A DNA stretch of 64,000 bases from Hamadaea sp. (GTDB lineage: Bacteria > Actinomycetota > Actinomycetes > Mycobacteriales > Micromonosporaceae). The DNA is taken from the NCBI RefSeq assembly GCF_013362815.1, contig NZ_JABFVK010000048.1, positions 1-64,000 of the forward strand, given 5' to 3'. Position numbers and translations under genes: made by a program. Of the stretch, positions 1 through 8,771 are shown in pieces; the stretch's first letter is position 1; the number at the start of each line of letters is the position of its first letter. The notes under the pieces were generated by a model. The model ran no database searches and was not told where the DNA came from. It worked only from the letters and a program-made list of their open reading frames with translations.

Positions 1-100
1 ATCGTCGGGTTCCGACATTCTTGGCGGTTCACGGTTCCTTGATCGTCGGATGCCGACAATCGTGGGCGTAAAAGCGCCTTGATCGTCGGCATCCGACGAT
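1..100. repeat. Three tandem imperfect 19-bp palindromes
   Basis: Three copies of an ATCGTCGG-N3-CCGACRAT palindrome start at 1, 42 and 82, a period of 40-41 bp (about four helical turns). The copy at 82-100 is perfect (8-bp arms around CAT), the copy at 42-60 has one arm mismatch and the copy at 1-19 has two. The last copy touches the stop codon of the leftward gene at 100-621. The array could be a set of protein-binding sites on one DNA face or a terminator cluster; the window edge hides what lies to the left. Confidence 0.75.
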
Positions 101-621
101 CACGCCACGCCGTGGACGACTTCGCGGCCGACGTCGGAGTCCCCCGCGCGGGCCAGCGCTTGGATCTGACGGCGTACGACCAGGAGCGGGAGGATGCCGA
201 AGACGCCGAACGAGATGTCGATCGCGGTCCACCAGAGCGGAATGCCGCGTACTGGGCCGGCGATCAACGCCAACGGCACGACCGCCACACAGGCGAGCAT
301 CGCCCACTCGACGACCCAGATGTTGCGTACGGGGTCGCGGATCGGGCCGACGAAGGCCAGTGCGATGACCAGGTGGGCGAAGGCCAGCCAGTCCGTCCCA
401 TACGCGATGAAGGGGTAGCGCGCGTCGGTCTCGACGATGCCGGTGTGAATGCGGTCGATCCAGTCCGCGACGCCACCCGGAAGCGGCAGGCCGTCGGCCA
501 GCCCATGCAGCATCTTGACCTCGGTGACCAGCGGAAACGCGGTCAGACCACTGAGCACGAGGCCGATCAGGAACAGGAAGATCCAGACGCGGATTCGGCG
601 GAGACGCCGTTGCGAGGTCAT
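100..621 (-). CDS. Hypothetical four-helix membrane protein
   Basis: A 173-residue protein of no family I recognise. After a basic N-terminus (MTSQRRLRRIRVW) there are about four hydrophobic segments, near residues 12-32, 75-95, 104-124 and 130-150, so it is very likely an inner-membrane protein. The start is the ATG at 621 because a TATGCT hexamer lies exactly 6 nt upstream, fitting a leaderless transcript. The open frame continues upstream across the antisense strand of ddl, but that part is a shadow. It is divergent from ddl. A TTGAAC-N2-GTTCAA palindrome sits just upstream of its -10. Confidence 0.7.
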   Translation of the reverse strand: MTSQRRLRRIRVWIFLFLIGLVLSGLTAFPLVTEVKMLHGLADGLPLPGGVADWIDRIHTGIVETDARYPFIAYGTDWLAFAHLVIALAFVGPIRDPVRNIWVVEWAMLACVAVVPLALIAGPVRGIPLWWTAIDISFGVFGILPLLVVRRQIQALARAGDSDVGREVVHGVA

Positions 622-627
622 GCGGTG

Positions 628-648
628 AGCATACTTGAACACGTTCAA
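628..648 (-). promoter_or_regulatory. -10 box with adjacent palindromic operator
   Basis: On the minus strand TATGCT (628-633) is 6 nt before the ATG at 621. Immediately upstream is the palindrome TTGAAC-AC-GTTCAA (635-648), positioned where a TetR-like or similar dimeric repressor would block RNA polymerase. The two-base centre differs from the four-base centre of actinobacterial LexA boxes. Confidence 0.45.
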
Positions 649-699
649 AACCGCGCTGCGGGGATGATCACGCCGTGAGCAGCGGGTAGGGTCAGCGGC

Positions 700-1839
700 G
701 TGAGTGAGACGCCCCGGAAGACCCGAGTCGCCGTGATCTTCGGCGGCCGCAGCACCGAGCACGCGATCTCGGCCGTCAGCGCGGGCAGCATCCTGGCCGC
801 GCTGGACCCCGCGGAGTACGAAGTGGTGCCCATCGGCATCACGCGCGAGGGTCGCTGGGTCCTGACCTCCGGTGATCCGTCGCAACTGTCGATCACGGCC
901 GGCGACGGTCCGGGACGGCTGCCCGAGATCACCGCCGAGTCGGGCGACCAGGTCATCCTGCCCGGCGATCCGACCGGCTCCGACCTCGTCCTCGCCGGCG
1001 GGGCGGCACTGACCACTCTGGAACCCAGCCACGGCTCGACCGCGCTGTCCGACATCGACGTCGTCTTCCCGGCCCTGCACGGGGCGTACGGGGAGGACGG
1101 CACGATCCAGGGCCTGCTGGAGATGGCCGGAATCCCGTACGTCGGGGCGAACGTCTTCGCGTCGGCCGCCGCCATGGACAAGGAGTTCACCAAGAAGCTC
1201 GCCGTGGTCGAGGGCATCCCGGTCGGCCCGTACGCCGTCCTCCGAGCCGGTCAGTCGCTGGCCGAGGAGGACAAGCAACGCCTCGGCCTCCCCGTCTTCG
1301 TCAAGCCGTCCCGCGCCGGATCGAGCTTCGGCATCACCCGCGTCAACGACTGGGCCGACCTGGACGCCGCCATCGCCACCGCCCGCGCCATCGACCCCAA
1401 GGTCTTGGTCGAGGCCGCGATCTTCGGCCGCGAAGTCGAGTGCGGAGTGCTCGAGGGCGAATTCGGCGGGGCGCCGGAGGCGTCGGCACTGGCCGAGGTC
1501 CACGTCAGCCCGGATCACGTCTTCTACGACTTCGAGGCGAAGTACCTCGAGGACGCCACGACCTTCGACATCCCGGCCGACCTGCCGCCGCATGTGACGG
1601 CCCGCATTCAGGACCTGGCCCGGCGGACCTTCGCCGCGCTCGACTGCGCCGGGCTCGCCCGGGTGGACTTCTTCGTCGCCAACGACGGCGAGGTCTACCT
1701 CAACGAGATCAACACCATGCCGGGGTTCACCGCGACGAGCATGTTCCCCCGGATGTGGGCGGCCAGCGGAGTCGACTACCCGAAGCTGGTCACCCGGTTG
1801 GTGCGTACCGCGCTGCGGCGGGGAACCGGCCTGCATTGA
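700..1839 (+). CDS. ddl: D-alanine--D-alanine ligase
   Basis: ATP-grasp ligase that joins two D-alanines in the cytoplasm for peptidoglycan stem peptides. The 379-residue length is normal. The N-terminal motif GGRSTEHAIS (residues 15-24), the central ATP-grasp stretch with VFVKPSRAGSSFG, and the C-terminal metal-binding EINTMPGFT (from about residue 336) are all intact. The start is the GTG at 700, preceded by TAGGGT at 687-692 with a 7-nt gap and no Shine-Dalgarno sequence, so the mRNA is probably leaderless. It stands alone, divergent from the membrane protein at 100-621. Confidence 0.96.
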   Translation: MSETPRKTRVAVIFGGRSTEHAISAVSAGSILAALDPAEYEVVPIGITREGRWVLTSGDPSQLSITAGDGPGRLPEITAESGDQVILPGDPTGSDLVLAGGAALTTLEPSHGSTALSDIDVVFPALHGAYGEDGTIQGLLEMAGIPYVGANVFASAAAMDKEFTKKLAVVEGIPVGPYAVLRAGQSLAEEDKQRLGLPVFVKPSRAGSSFGITRVNDWADLDAAIATARAIDPKVLVEAAIFGREVECGVLEGEFGGAPEASALAEVHVSPDHVFYDFEAKYLEDATTFDIPADLPPHVTARIQDLARRTFAALDCAGLARVDFFVANDGEVYLNEINTMPGFTATSMFPRMWAASGVDYPKLVTRLVRTALRRGTGLH

Positions 1840-1950
1840 GGCGCTCGCCGGCACGCCTTCAAGATCCAGTGCCCGTGGTCTGCGATATGCCCCAAGTCGA
1901 TCAGTGCGCCGGGGAGTCGATCAGGGCCGCCGGGACACGACACGCCGGTC

Positions 1951-1974
1951 GATCATGGCGGAAAGTTCATGATC
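1951..1974. terminator. GATCATG inverted repeat at gene end
   Basis: GATCATG (1951-1957) and CATGATC (1968-1974) form a 7-bp stem with a 10-nt loop between the convergent ddl and trans-sulfuration genes, overlapping the stop codon of the latter. There is no T tract. The rest of 1840-1950 shows no gene. Confidence 0.4.
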
Positions 1975-3088
1975 AACGAGAAAGGGACAGGGCGAGGGCC
2001 GAGGAGAAGTCGGCGAGAAGGTCGTCGGCGTCCTCAATCCCACAGGAAAGCCGAACGAACCCGGGAGCGGTCCGGTCACCCCATTGCTCCCGCCGGTCGG
2101 CCGTAGTGTGCAACCCGCCGAAGCTCGTCGCCGCCACCACGAGCCGAGAAGCCCGCAGGAACTCCGCGACGGCGGCGGCCGAGGGCAGGGTGAAGCCGAT
2201 GATCCCGGGAATCCGCCGCATCTGCCGGGAGGCGACCTCGAACGACGGGTCACCGGGCAGTCCGGGCCACCGCACGTTCGACACCGCAGGGTGCGTACTG
2301 AGGAAGGTGGCCAGCGCACTCGCGTTCAAGGTCTGCTGCCGAAGCCGAAGGTCGAGTGTAGACAGCGATCGCCGGGCCAGCCAGGCGTCGAACGGGCTCG
2401 GGATCGCGCCGGCGAGCGTACGCCAGGACGCCATATGCTCATACAAAGCAGGCGAGAGAGCGGACACGTACCCCAGGAGCAGGTCGGAGTGCCCGCTCAG
2501 CGCCTTGGTTCCGGAGGCGACCGAGATGTCCGCGCCGAGGTCCAACGGCCGCTGCCCCAACGGGGTGGCGGCAGTGTTGTCCACCGCGACCAACGCGCCC
2601 GCAGCATGCGCGGCTTCCGCCACCTGAGCGATGTCGACGACGTCCAACGACGGGTTCGCCGGTGATTCCAGCAGCACGAGGCGTACGCCGTCGAAGGACG
2701 GATAGGGTCCGGCGGTCGGTGCCTCGACCACCCGAATGTCCAAGTCGGCCAGGAACGACGACGCGAAGGTACGCACGTTGTAGTACCCGTCGCTGGGCAG
2801 CATCAGGGTGTCGCCGGGACGCAGCACCGTCATGAGCACGGCTGAGATCGCAGCCTGGCCGCTGGGGAAGGCGAGGGTGTCCCCACCTTCCAACTCGGCG
2901 ATCGCGGCCTCCAGTACGCGCCTGGTCGGGTTGTCGCCCCGGCCGTAGCCGTCGATCCCGGGTTCGTAGCCCTCGGCCGGGAGTGCGTACGGCGCGGCGA
3001 AGACCGGTCCCGGCTGCAGCGGATCGCCGGGCGACAGTGGCGGCAGGCCGGCATGGACGCAGCGGGTGGAGTCGCCGAGTGAGCTCAT
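1973..3088 (-). CDS. Cystathionine gamma-lyase/synthase-type PLP enzyme
   Basis: A 371-residue member of the Cys/Met metabolism PLP family (fold type I). Visible hallmarks are YGRGDNPT (residues 48-55), the PLP-contacting aspartate in AVDNTAATP (D170) and the Schiff-base lysine in SGTKALSGHSD (K195). Family members catalyse gamma- or beta-elimination or replacement on cystathionine and homoserine esters; which reaction applies here cannot be read from sequence. The ATG at 3088 has TTAGTC 7 nt upstream and may be leaderless. Its stop codon overlaps a GATCATG hairpin. Confidence 0.88.
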   Translation of the reverse strand: MSSLGDSTRCVHAGLPPLSPGDPLQPGPVFAAPYALPAEGYEPGIDGYGRGDNPTRRVLEAAIAELEGGDTLAFPSGQAAISAVLMTVLRPGDTLMLPSDGYYNVRTFASSFLADLDIRVVEAPTAGPYPSFDGVRLVLLESPANPSLDVVDIAQVAEAAHAAGALVAVDNTAATPLGQRPLDLGADISVASGTKALSGHSDLLLGYVSALSPALYEHMASWRTLAGAIPSPFDAWLARRSLSTLDLRLRQQTLNASALATFLSTHPAVSNVRWPGLPGDPSFEVASRQMRRIPGIIGFTLPSAAAVAEFLRASRLVVAATSFGGLHTTADRREQWGDRTAPGFVRLSCGIEDADDLLADFSSALALSLSR

Positions 3089-3135
3089 GGCGCGAGACTA
3101 ACGCCCGCCGACCCGGCCCGGACCGGCAAGACGGG

Positions 3136-3185
3136 TGATCTTGAACGGAAAACGTCGCCCCGGCAACCGGAACCATTCAAGATCA
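3136..3185 (-). terminator. Long inverted repeat after gpsA
   Basis: TGATCTTGAACGG (3136-3148) pairs with CCATTCAAGATCA (3173-3185), 13 bp with one mismatch and a 24-nt loop. It follows gpsA (stop at 3207) and precedes the next minus-strand gene, so it is placed as a terminator, although no T tract is present. Confidence 0.5.
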
Positions 3186-3206
3186 AGACTGACAAGATCC
3201 AACGGG

Positions 3207-4196
3207 CTACTCGGCCTTGACCTCGCGAGTCATCAGGGCCCGGACGGCCACCCGCGGGTCGAGTCCTTCGTGGCAGACTCGTTCGACCTGTTCGGTGATC
3301 GGCATCTCGACGCCGTGGGCGCGGGCGAGGTCCCGGATGGATAGGCAGCTCTTGACGCCTTCGACGGTGTACTTGGCGGCTTCCTGCGCCTGCTCCAGCG
3401 TCATGCCGCGACCGAGGTACTCGCCGAAGGTGTGGTTGCGCGACAACGGCGACGAGCAGGTCGCCACGAGGTCGCCCAGTCCGGCCAGCCCGGAGAAGGT
3501 CAGCGGGTCGGCGCCGAGGGCTACGCCGAGGCGGGCGGTTTCGGCAAGGCCCCGGGTGATGAGGGAGGCGCGGGTGTTGTCGCCCATGCCCATGGCCTGC
3601 GCCATCCCGTACGCCAGAGCGATGACGTTCTTGACGGCCCCGCCGAGTTCGCAGCCGATGACGTCGTCGTTGGTGTAAGGGCGGAAGTACGGCGTGAAGA
3701 CGGCCTTCTGCACGCGCGCGGCCCGGTCGATGTCCTCGCAGGCGACGACGGTCGCGGTCGGCTGCTCGGCGGCGATCTCCGGCGCGAGGTTGGGCCCGGT
3801 GACGACGGCGACCCGGTCCGGCTTGACCCCGGTGACCTCGACGATGACCTGGCTCATCCGCAAGGTAGTGCCGAGTTCGACGCCTTTCATCAGGGAGACG
3901 ACCGTCGAGTCGGTGTCCAGATGCGGCCCAAAAGCCGTCAAATTAGACCGCAATGTCTGCGACGGGACCGCGAGCACCACCAACTCCGCGTCGCGCAAAG
4001 CAAGACTAGCGTCAGTAGTGGCAGTCACCCGAGACCCGATGGGACCGGACATGTAGCCCGGGTTCTCGCCGGTGGAGGAGATCGCGTCGACGACAGACGA
4101 CCGCCGGGCCCACAGGACCACGTCGTTGCCGGCGTCGTTGAGAACCTTGGCGAAAGTGGTGCCCCAGGAACCGGCACCCAGCACGGCGGCTCTCAC
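3207..4196 (-). CDS. gpsA: Glycerol-3-phosphate dehydrogenase [NAD(P)+]
   Basis: Reduces dihydroxyacetone phosphate to sn-glycerol 3-phosphate, the backbone for phospholipids. The 329 residues begin with the Rossmann motif GAGSWG (residues 7-12). The catalytic-lysine region [13 protein letters not shown] and the C-terminal [19 protein letters not shown] stretch typical of GpsA are present. The start codon overlaps the stop of plsC by 4 nt (ATGA), so the two are translationally coupled, with plsC first. The pair makes the first intermediates of glycerolipid synthesis. A GATC-type inverted repeat follows the gene. Confidence 0.96.
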   Translation of the reverse strand: MRAAVLGAGSWGTTFAKVLNDAGNDVVLWARRSSVVDAISSTGENPGYMSGPIGSRVTATTDASLALRDAELVVLAVPSQTLRSNLTAFGPHLDTDSTVVSLMKGVELGTTLRMSQVIVEVTGVKPDRVAVVTGPNLAPEIAAEQPTATVVACEDIDRAARVQKAVFTPYFRPYTNDDVIGCELGGAVKNVIALAYGMAQAMGMGDNTRASLITRGLAETARLGVALGADPLTFSGLAGLGDLVATCSSPLSRNHTFGEYLGRGMTLEQAQEAAKYTVEGVKSCLSIRDLARAHGVEMPITEQVERVCHEGLDPRVAVRALMTREVKAE

Positions 4197-4900
4197 GCCT
4201 GCCCCTTTCCAGCGCGAACGGGCACGTAGATGGGCGGTGCCGGCTCGCCCCGGATCTCACTGAGCAGGTCGCGTATGTGGTTCGTGATCTCGTCGGTCAC
4301 CGCGTCCAGCACGGCCCGCGTGGGTTCGGCTCCCTGCCAGGCGCTCAGGTCCACCGGCGGACCGGCCCAGACCGCGACGGGCACCCGCTTGAGCCGGAAC
4401 TTCTTGGTGCGCGGATCGAAGAGCTGCTGAGCGCCGTCCTGCGCGATCGGGATGACCGGGGCGCCGGTGGCCAGCGCCAGCCGCGCCACGCCGGTCTTGC
4501 CCTTCATCGGCCACAAGTTCGGCTCGCGGGTCGTGGTGCCCTCGGGGTAGATGACGACGCAGCCACCGGCCGAAACCGCCGAGATCGCCGCGTCCAGCGC
4601 TTTCGCCGCGTCGACCGTGCCGCGGAACACCGGGATCTGGCGGCACCAGTGGAGGATCTTGCCGGCCACCGGGATGCGGAACACGCTTTCCTTGGCGAGG
4701 AACTGCGGCCAGCGTCCGCTGTCGTAGACGTAATGCGCCGCGGTGAACGGGTCGGCGTGCGAGACGTGGTTGAACGCCAGGATCACGCCGCCGGTCGCGG
4801 GAATGTGCTCGAAGCCGCGCCAGTCACGCCGGGTCAACGCCGTCATCAGGGGCTTCACCAAGATCACCGCGAATCGCGGCCAGAATCCCAGCTTGCGCAC
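4193..4900 (-). CDS. plsC: 1-acyl-sn-glycerol-3-phosphate acyltransferase
   Basis: Lysophosphatidic acid acyltransferase family, 235 residues from the GTG at 4900. The acyltransferase HX4D motif is NHVSHAD (residues 44-50), and the glycerol-phosphate-binding [10 protein letters not shown] motif is intact. The membrane is contacted through the hydrophobic N-terminus ([13 protein letters not shown]). I chose GTG 4900 because GAAGG lies 7 nt upstream and the protein then begins RKLGFW, as in relatives I recall. ATGs at 4937 and 4940 would add 12-13 residues. It is coupled to gpsA by a 4-nt overlap. Confidence 0.9.
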   Translation of the reverse strand: MRKLGFWPRFAVILVKPLMTALTRRDWRGFEHIPATGGVILAFNHVSHADPFTAAHYVYDSGRWPQFLAKESVFRIPVAGKILHWCRQIPVFRGTVDAAKALDAAISAVSAGGCVVIYPEGTTTREPNLWPMKGKTGVARLALATGAPVIPIAQDGAQQLFDPRTKKFRLKRVPVAVWAGPPVDLSAWQGAEPTRAVLDAVTDEITNHIRDLLSEIRGEPAPPIYVPVRAGKGQA

Positions 4901-4978
4901 GCCTCCGCCTTCCCACAGCACCCGTCGAGGAGTCATCATGCCTGCCCGACCGGGGCGTCGGCCAGTCAGGCTGGCAAG

Positions 4979-5566
4979 ATGCTGCCGGTGGGATGGTCGC
5001 TGCTCGTGCCGCTCAAGGCACTGCCGCGGGCGAAGACCAGGCTCCGTGGAGCGCTTGCCGGAGTGGGTCACGAACGGCTCGTGGTCGCTCTCGCTCTTTC
5101 TACGGTACGCGCAGCGCAGCGCGCCGACGGCGTACAGGAGGTCATCGTGGTGACCGGGGATCAGCGGCTCCGCCGCGAGCTGACGCCGTTCGGAGTGCGG
5201 TTCGCCGACGACGCGGGCTCGCTCAACGGTTCCCTGGTCTTGGCGGCAGCCGCCCTGGCCGGCCGCTCGGTCGCCGCCCTCACCGGGGACGTGCCGGCCC
5301 TACGCCCGGTCGAGTTGGCCGAAGCGCTGGCGTTGGCCGACGTCCGGTCGTTCGTCCCGGATCGGCCCGGCGTCGGGACGGTGCTGCTCGCCGCCCCGGC
5401 CGGGGAACCGCTGCGACCGCAGTTCGGCCCCGATTCGGCGTACGCACACGCCCAGTCCGGCGCGAAGCGGCTCGACGGCGTCTGGCCGACGTTGCGCCGC
5501 GACGTGGACACCGCAGCCGACCTCGAGGAAGCCGTAAACCTAGGCTGGAAGCTCGATCTTTCCTAG
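4979..5566 (+). CDS. cofC: 2-phospho-L-lactate (phosphoenolpyruvate) guanylyltransferase
   Basis: CofC/FbiD nucleotidyltransferase of coenzyme F420 synthesis: it activates phospholactate or PEP with GTP for transfer to the deazaflavin Fo. The 195 residues carry the family N-terminus SLLVPLKALPRAKTRL, a GTP-binding TGDVPAL segment near the middle and FGPDSAYAHAQSGA towards the C-terminus. The start is uncertain between ATG 4979 and GTG 4988. It is divergent from plsC and 9 bp upstream of the CHAD gene. The other F420 genes are not in the window. Confidence 0.9.
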   Translation: MLPVGWSLLVPLKALPRAKTRLRGALAGVGHERLVVALALSTVRAAQRADGVQEVIVVTGDQRLRRELTPFGVRFADDAGSLNGSLVLAAAALAGRSVAALTGDVPALRPVELAEALALADVRSFVPDRPGVGTVLLAAPAGEPLRPQFGPDSAYAHAQSGAKRLDGVWPTLRRDVDTAADLEEAVNLGWKLDLS

Positions 5567-5575
5567 GCTGGAGGG

Positions 5576-6370
5576 GTGCCACGCTCGGCTGCTGCCGTTC
5601 TGCGGCGCGCCGCTGACGGCTGCGCCGATGGGCTGCTGGCGGCGGAACCGTTGATCCGCGCGAACACCCTGTCTCCCGACGGCGACACCCCGGTGCATGA
5701 CGCGCGGGTGGCGGTCCGTCGGCTGCGTTCCGTTGTGCGTACCTTCACCAGAACGCTGGACGAAGCATGGAGCCGGCGCGTGCGCGCGAATCTGAAGTGG
5801 CTGGCGGATCTTCTGGGTGCCGCGCGCGACGCGGAGGTGTTGCGGGCCCGGCTGCGCGCGACGGGCGACCGGCTGGACGTGGCCGCGTTCGACGAGGCGC
5901 TGCGAGCGCGAGCCGAAGCGGCCCGGACCGACCTGCTGGCGGGCCTGGACAGCGCGCGGCTGCCGCTGCTGGTCGCGTTGCTGCGCGAACCGGAGTTCCG
6001 CGGGCGAGCGCACCGACCGGCCAAGAAGGTGCTGCCGAGACCGGTACGCCAGCAGGTCCGGCGGTATGAGACCGCGGTAGCCGACCTGACCCGCGACTCC
6101 CCGATCGAGCAGTGGCATCGGGTCCGTATCCTGGCCAAACGAGCCCGGTACGCCCTCGACATCGCCGGTCATGGTCGGCGCGCCAAGGAACTGGCGAAGG
6201 TGCAGAGCCTGCTCGGCGAGCACCAGGACGCCGTCGTCGCAGCTCGGGCGTGGCGGGAGTTGGCCCCGGCCGATCCCCGGACCGCGTCCCGCCTCGTCGA
6301 ACGGGAACTCGCCGCAGCGCAACGAGCCCGGGAAGCCTTCCTCGCCGCGCCGTCGATTCCCGGTCGGTAG
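5576..6370 (+). CDS. CHAD domain protein
   Basis: CHAD domains are helical, positively charged modules, some shown to bind inorganic polyphosphate. This 264-residue protein consists essentially of one CHAD domain with the signature VHDARVAVRRLRS (residues 40-52) and a later HRVRILAKRARYALD helix. The GTG at 5576 has TAGGCT 6 nt upstream. It lies 9 bp before the cold-shock-like gene and two genes before ppk, so a role at polyphosphate granules is a reasonable inference. No catalytic domain is fused to it. Confidence 0.88.
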   Translation: MPRSAAAVLRRAADGCADGLLAAEPLIRANTLSPDGDTPVHDARVAVRRLRSVVRTFTRTLDEAWSRRVRANLKWLADLLGAARDAEVLRARLRATGDRLDVAAFDEALRARAEAARTDLLAGLDSARLPLLVALLREPEFRGRAHRPAKKVLPRPVRQQVRRYETAVADLTRDSPIEQWHRVRILAKRARYALDIAGHGRRAKELAKVQSLLGEHQDAVVAARAWRELAPADPRTASRLVERELAAAQRAREAFLAAPSIPGR

Positions 6371-6379
6371 GCTGACCCC

Positions 6380-6577
6380 ATGCAGGGCACCGTTTCCGAG
6401 TTCGATCCGCAGACCCGCGCCGGGGCGGTGCTGCTCGACGACGGCACCGAGGTCCGGTTCTCCCCCAGCGCGTTCGCCGCGGGCGGGCTGCGCCTGCTGC
6501 GTCTCGGGCAGCGACTCCGGCTGGAGCGCGACGAGCACGGCGAGGTGGTCCGCGTGACGTTACCCACGATGCCCTGA
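6380..6577 (+). CDS. Small cold-shock-domain-like protein
   Basis: A 65-residue protein that aligns with the cold-shock OB fold ([20 protein letters not shown]), but the RNP1 motif GFGFI of true Csp proteins is degenerate (AGAVLLDDG). Nucleic-acid binding is therefore uncertain. TAGGCT (6368-6373) is 6 nt before the ATG, indicating its own leaderless transcript. It is tightly placed between the CHAD gene and ppk. Confidence 0.8.
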   Translation: MQGTVSEFDPQTRAGAVLLDDGTEVRFSPSAFAAGGLRLLRLGQRLRLERDEHGEVVRVTLPTMP

Positions 6578-6632
6578 GCTGAGTTGCCGGAAGTTCACCT
6601 TCGCGTCACCCAAGCCTGGGAAGAATGAACAG

Positions 6633-8699
6633 GTGAGCTCCTCAGCAGCACCGGCCACCCCCGCCGAACCGCCGGCCGATCTGCCCGACGATCGGTTCCT
6701 CAACCGCGAGCTGTCCTGGCTCGACTTCAACGCCCGGGTCCTCGCCCTGGGTGAGGATCCCGCCACTCCACTGCTGGAACGGGCGAAGTTCCTCGCCATC
6801 TTCGCCACCAACCTCGACGAGTTCTTCATGGTCCGGTTCGCCGCGCTGCAACGGCGCTGGCAGACCGGCCTGCCGTTACGGGGCGCCGACCGCAAGCCCG
6901 CCGCTCGGCAGCAGCTCGACCTGGTGACGTCGCGAGCCGCCGAGCTGGTCGCCCGGCACGCCGCGTGTTTCGAGGAACACGTACGCCCAGAGCTCGAAAG
7001 CGCCGGGGTCGTGGTCGAACGGTGGAGCAAGCTCTCCGAGGAGGAACAGTCCCGGCTGCACGAATACTTCCTGGAACACCTGTTCCCGGTGCTGACCCCG
7101 TTGGCGGTCGATCCGGCGCACCCGTTCCCGTATATCTCGGGACTGTCGCTCAACCTCGCCGTGGTCATGCGGGATCCCGACGGCGGGCCGGATCTGTTCG
7201 CCCGGGTGAAGGTCCCGGCCAACGTCCCCCGGTTCACCGCGCTCGGCAGCGGGCGGTACATCGCGGTCGAGGAGCTCATCGCGGTCCACCTCGCCCGGCT
7301 CTTCCCCGGGATGTCCATCGTGGAGCATCACCTGTTCCGGGTGACCCGCAACGCGGAGGTCGAGATCGAGGAGGACCGGGACGAAGACCTCCTCCAGGCG
7401 CTGGAGCGGGAACTGGCCCGGCGGCGCTTCGGTCCGCCCGTACGCCTGGAGGTGGCCGAAGGGATCAGCTCCGACGTCCTGGAGACCCTCGTCCGGGAAC
7501 TCGCCATGGACGAGCGCGACGTCTATCGCGTACCGGGGTTGCCGGATCTGTCGGCGCTGTGGCAGATCTACGAAGAAGCGGACCGCCCCGAGCTGAAGGA
7601 GCCGAGCTTCGTCCCGCCCACCCATCCGCGCCTGCGCGACGGCGAACGCAGCATCTTCTCCGTCATCCGCGACGGCGACATCCTGGTGCACCACCCGTTC
7701 CACTCGTTCTCGACAAGCGTCCAGCGCTTCATCGAGCAGGCCGCCGCCGATCCCAACGTCCTGGCGATCAAGCAGACCCTCTACCGGACCAGCGGCGACT
7801 CCCCGATCGTGGACGCCCTGGTGGACGCGGCCGAGGCGGGCAAACAGGTCGTGGTGGTGGTCGAGGTGAAGGCTCGGTTCGACGAATGGGCCAACATCGG
7901 CTGGGCCCGGACCCTGGAACGCGCGGGCTGCCACGTGGTCTACGGGCTCGTAGGGTTGAAGACCCACGCGAAGATAGCCCTGGTCGTACGCGAGGAAGGT
8001 GCGGTTCTGCGCCGCTATTGCCATGTCGGCACGGGCAACTACCACCCGAAGACCGCGCGGCTCTACGAGGACTTCGGTCTGCTGACCGCCGCTCCCGAAG
8101 TCGGCGAGGACGTCACCGAGTTGTTCAACCGCCTCACCGGATACGGCCGGCCCCCGTCCTACCGGCGGCTGCTGGTGGCCCCCGAAGGCGTCCGGTCGGG
8201 TCTGCTGGAACTGATCGAGGGTCAGGCTGCACGGGGTCGCCGGGGACTCATCCAGATGAAGGTGAACTCCCTCGTCGACGAGGACATCGTGGACGCCCTG
8301 TACGCCGCTTCCCGCGCCGGAACCCAGGTGGATCTGGTCGTACGCGGCATGTGCACGCTGCGGCCCGGCGTACGCGGCCTGTCCGAGCGCATCCGCGTAC
8401 GCTCGGTGCTCGGCCGGTTCCTGGAGCATTCCCGGGTGTTCCGGTTCGGTCAGGGTGCGGTCGCCCAGTGGTGGCTGGGTTCGGCCGACGTCATGCGGCG
8501 CAACCTCGATCAGCGAGTGGAAGCCCTCGTCCGGGTCGCCGATCCGGCTTCGATCCAGCAGCTCAGCTCGATGATGGAGCTCTACCTCGCCGACGAGTCC
8601 GGTGGCTTCGACCTCGGTGCCGACGGGGTGTGGCAGCGGCGTACCGGGCGGGATCCGCAACTGGTGCTGCTGTCCGGCGCGACCGCCCAATCCAGCTAG
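6633..8699 (+). CDS. ppk: Polyphosphate kinase 1
   Basis: Reversibly polymerises the ATP gamma-phosphate into inorganic polyphosphate; peripheral membrane enzyme. The 688 residues match PPK1 length. The N-terminal domain begins [17 protein letters not shown]. The two phospholipase-D-like catalytic histidines are visible as H445 ([10 protein letters not shown]) and H464 ([13 protein letters not shown]), 19 residues apart as in E. coli PPK. The GTG at 6633 follows AAGAAT by 6 nt. It is the last gene of the CHAD/CSD/ppk group and ends in a strong hairpin at 8726-8757. Confidence 0.97.
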   Translation: MSSSAAPATPAEPPADLPDDRFLNRELSWLDFNARVLALGEDPATPLLERAKFLAIFATNLDEFFMVRFAALQRRWQTGLPLRGADRKPAARQQLDLVTSRAAELVARHAACFEEHVRPELESAGVVVERWSKLSEEEQSRLHEYFLEHLFPVLTPLAVDPAHPFPYISGLSLNLAVVMRDPDGGPDLFARVKVPANVPRFTALGSGRYIAVEELIAVHLARLFPGMSIVEHHLFRVTRNAEVEIEEDRDEDLLQALERELARRRFGPPVRLEVAEGISSDVLETLVRELAMDERDVYRVPGLPDLSALWQIYEEADRPELKEPSFVPPTHPRLRDGERSIFSVIRDGDILVHHPFHSFSTSVQRFIEQAAADPNVLAIKQTLYRTSGDSPIVDALVDAAEAGKQVVVVVEVKARFDEWANIGWARTLERAGCHVVYGLVGLKTHAKIALVVREEGAVLRRYCHVGTGNYHPKTARLYEDFGLLTAAPEVGEDVTELFNRLTGYGRPPSYRRLLVAPEGVRSGLLELIEGQAARGRRGLIQMKVNSLVDEDIVDALYAASRAGTQVDLVVRGMCTLRPGVRGLSERIRVRSVLGRFLEHSRVFRFGQGAVAQWWLGSADVMRRNLDQRVEALVRVADPASIQQLSSMMELYLADESGGFDLGADGVWQRRTGRDPQLVLLSGATAQSS

Positions 8700-8725
8700 C
8701 GCGCTCGTCTGGCAGTGCGTACGCG

Positions 8726-8757
8726 AACAGGCGCCCGTGGAACCACGGGCGCCTGTT
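8726..8757. terminator. Bidirectional hairpin between ppk and hup
   Basis: A perfect 14-bp stem, AACAGGCGCCCGTG paired with CACGGGCGCCTGTT around a 4-nt GAAC loop. It lies between convergent ppk and hup and can serve both. Confidence 0.85.
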
Positions 8758-8771
8758 AGGTGTCAGCCTTC

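Noticed and set aside
635-648. LexA (SOS) box
   Set aside because: The palindrome is GAAC-N2-GTTC, whereas actinobacterial LexA sites need four bases between half-sites, and the gene is not an SOS type.
100-1854. 584-codon open frame on the minus strand spanning the ddl region
   Set aside because: Only its last 173 codons look like a protein; the rest is Arg/Gly/Asp-rich low-complexity translation antisense to ddl, a usual artefact of high GC.
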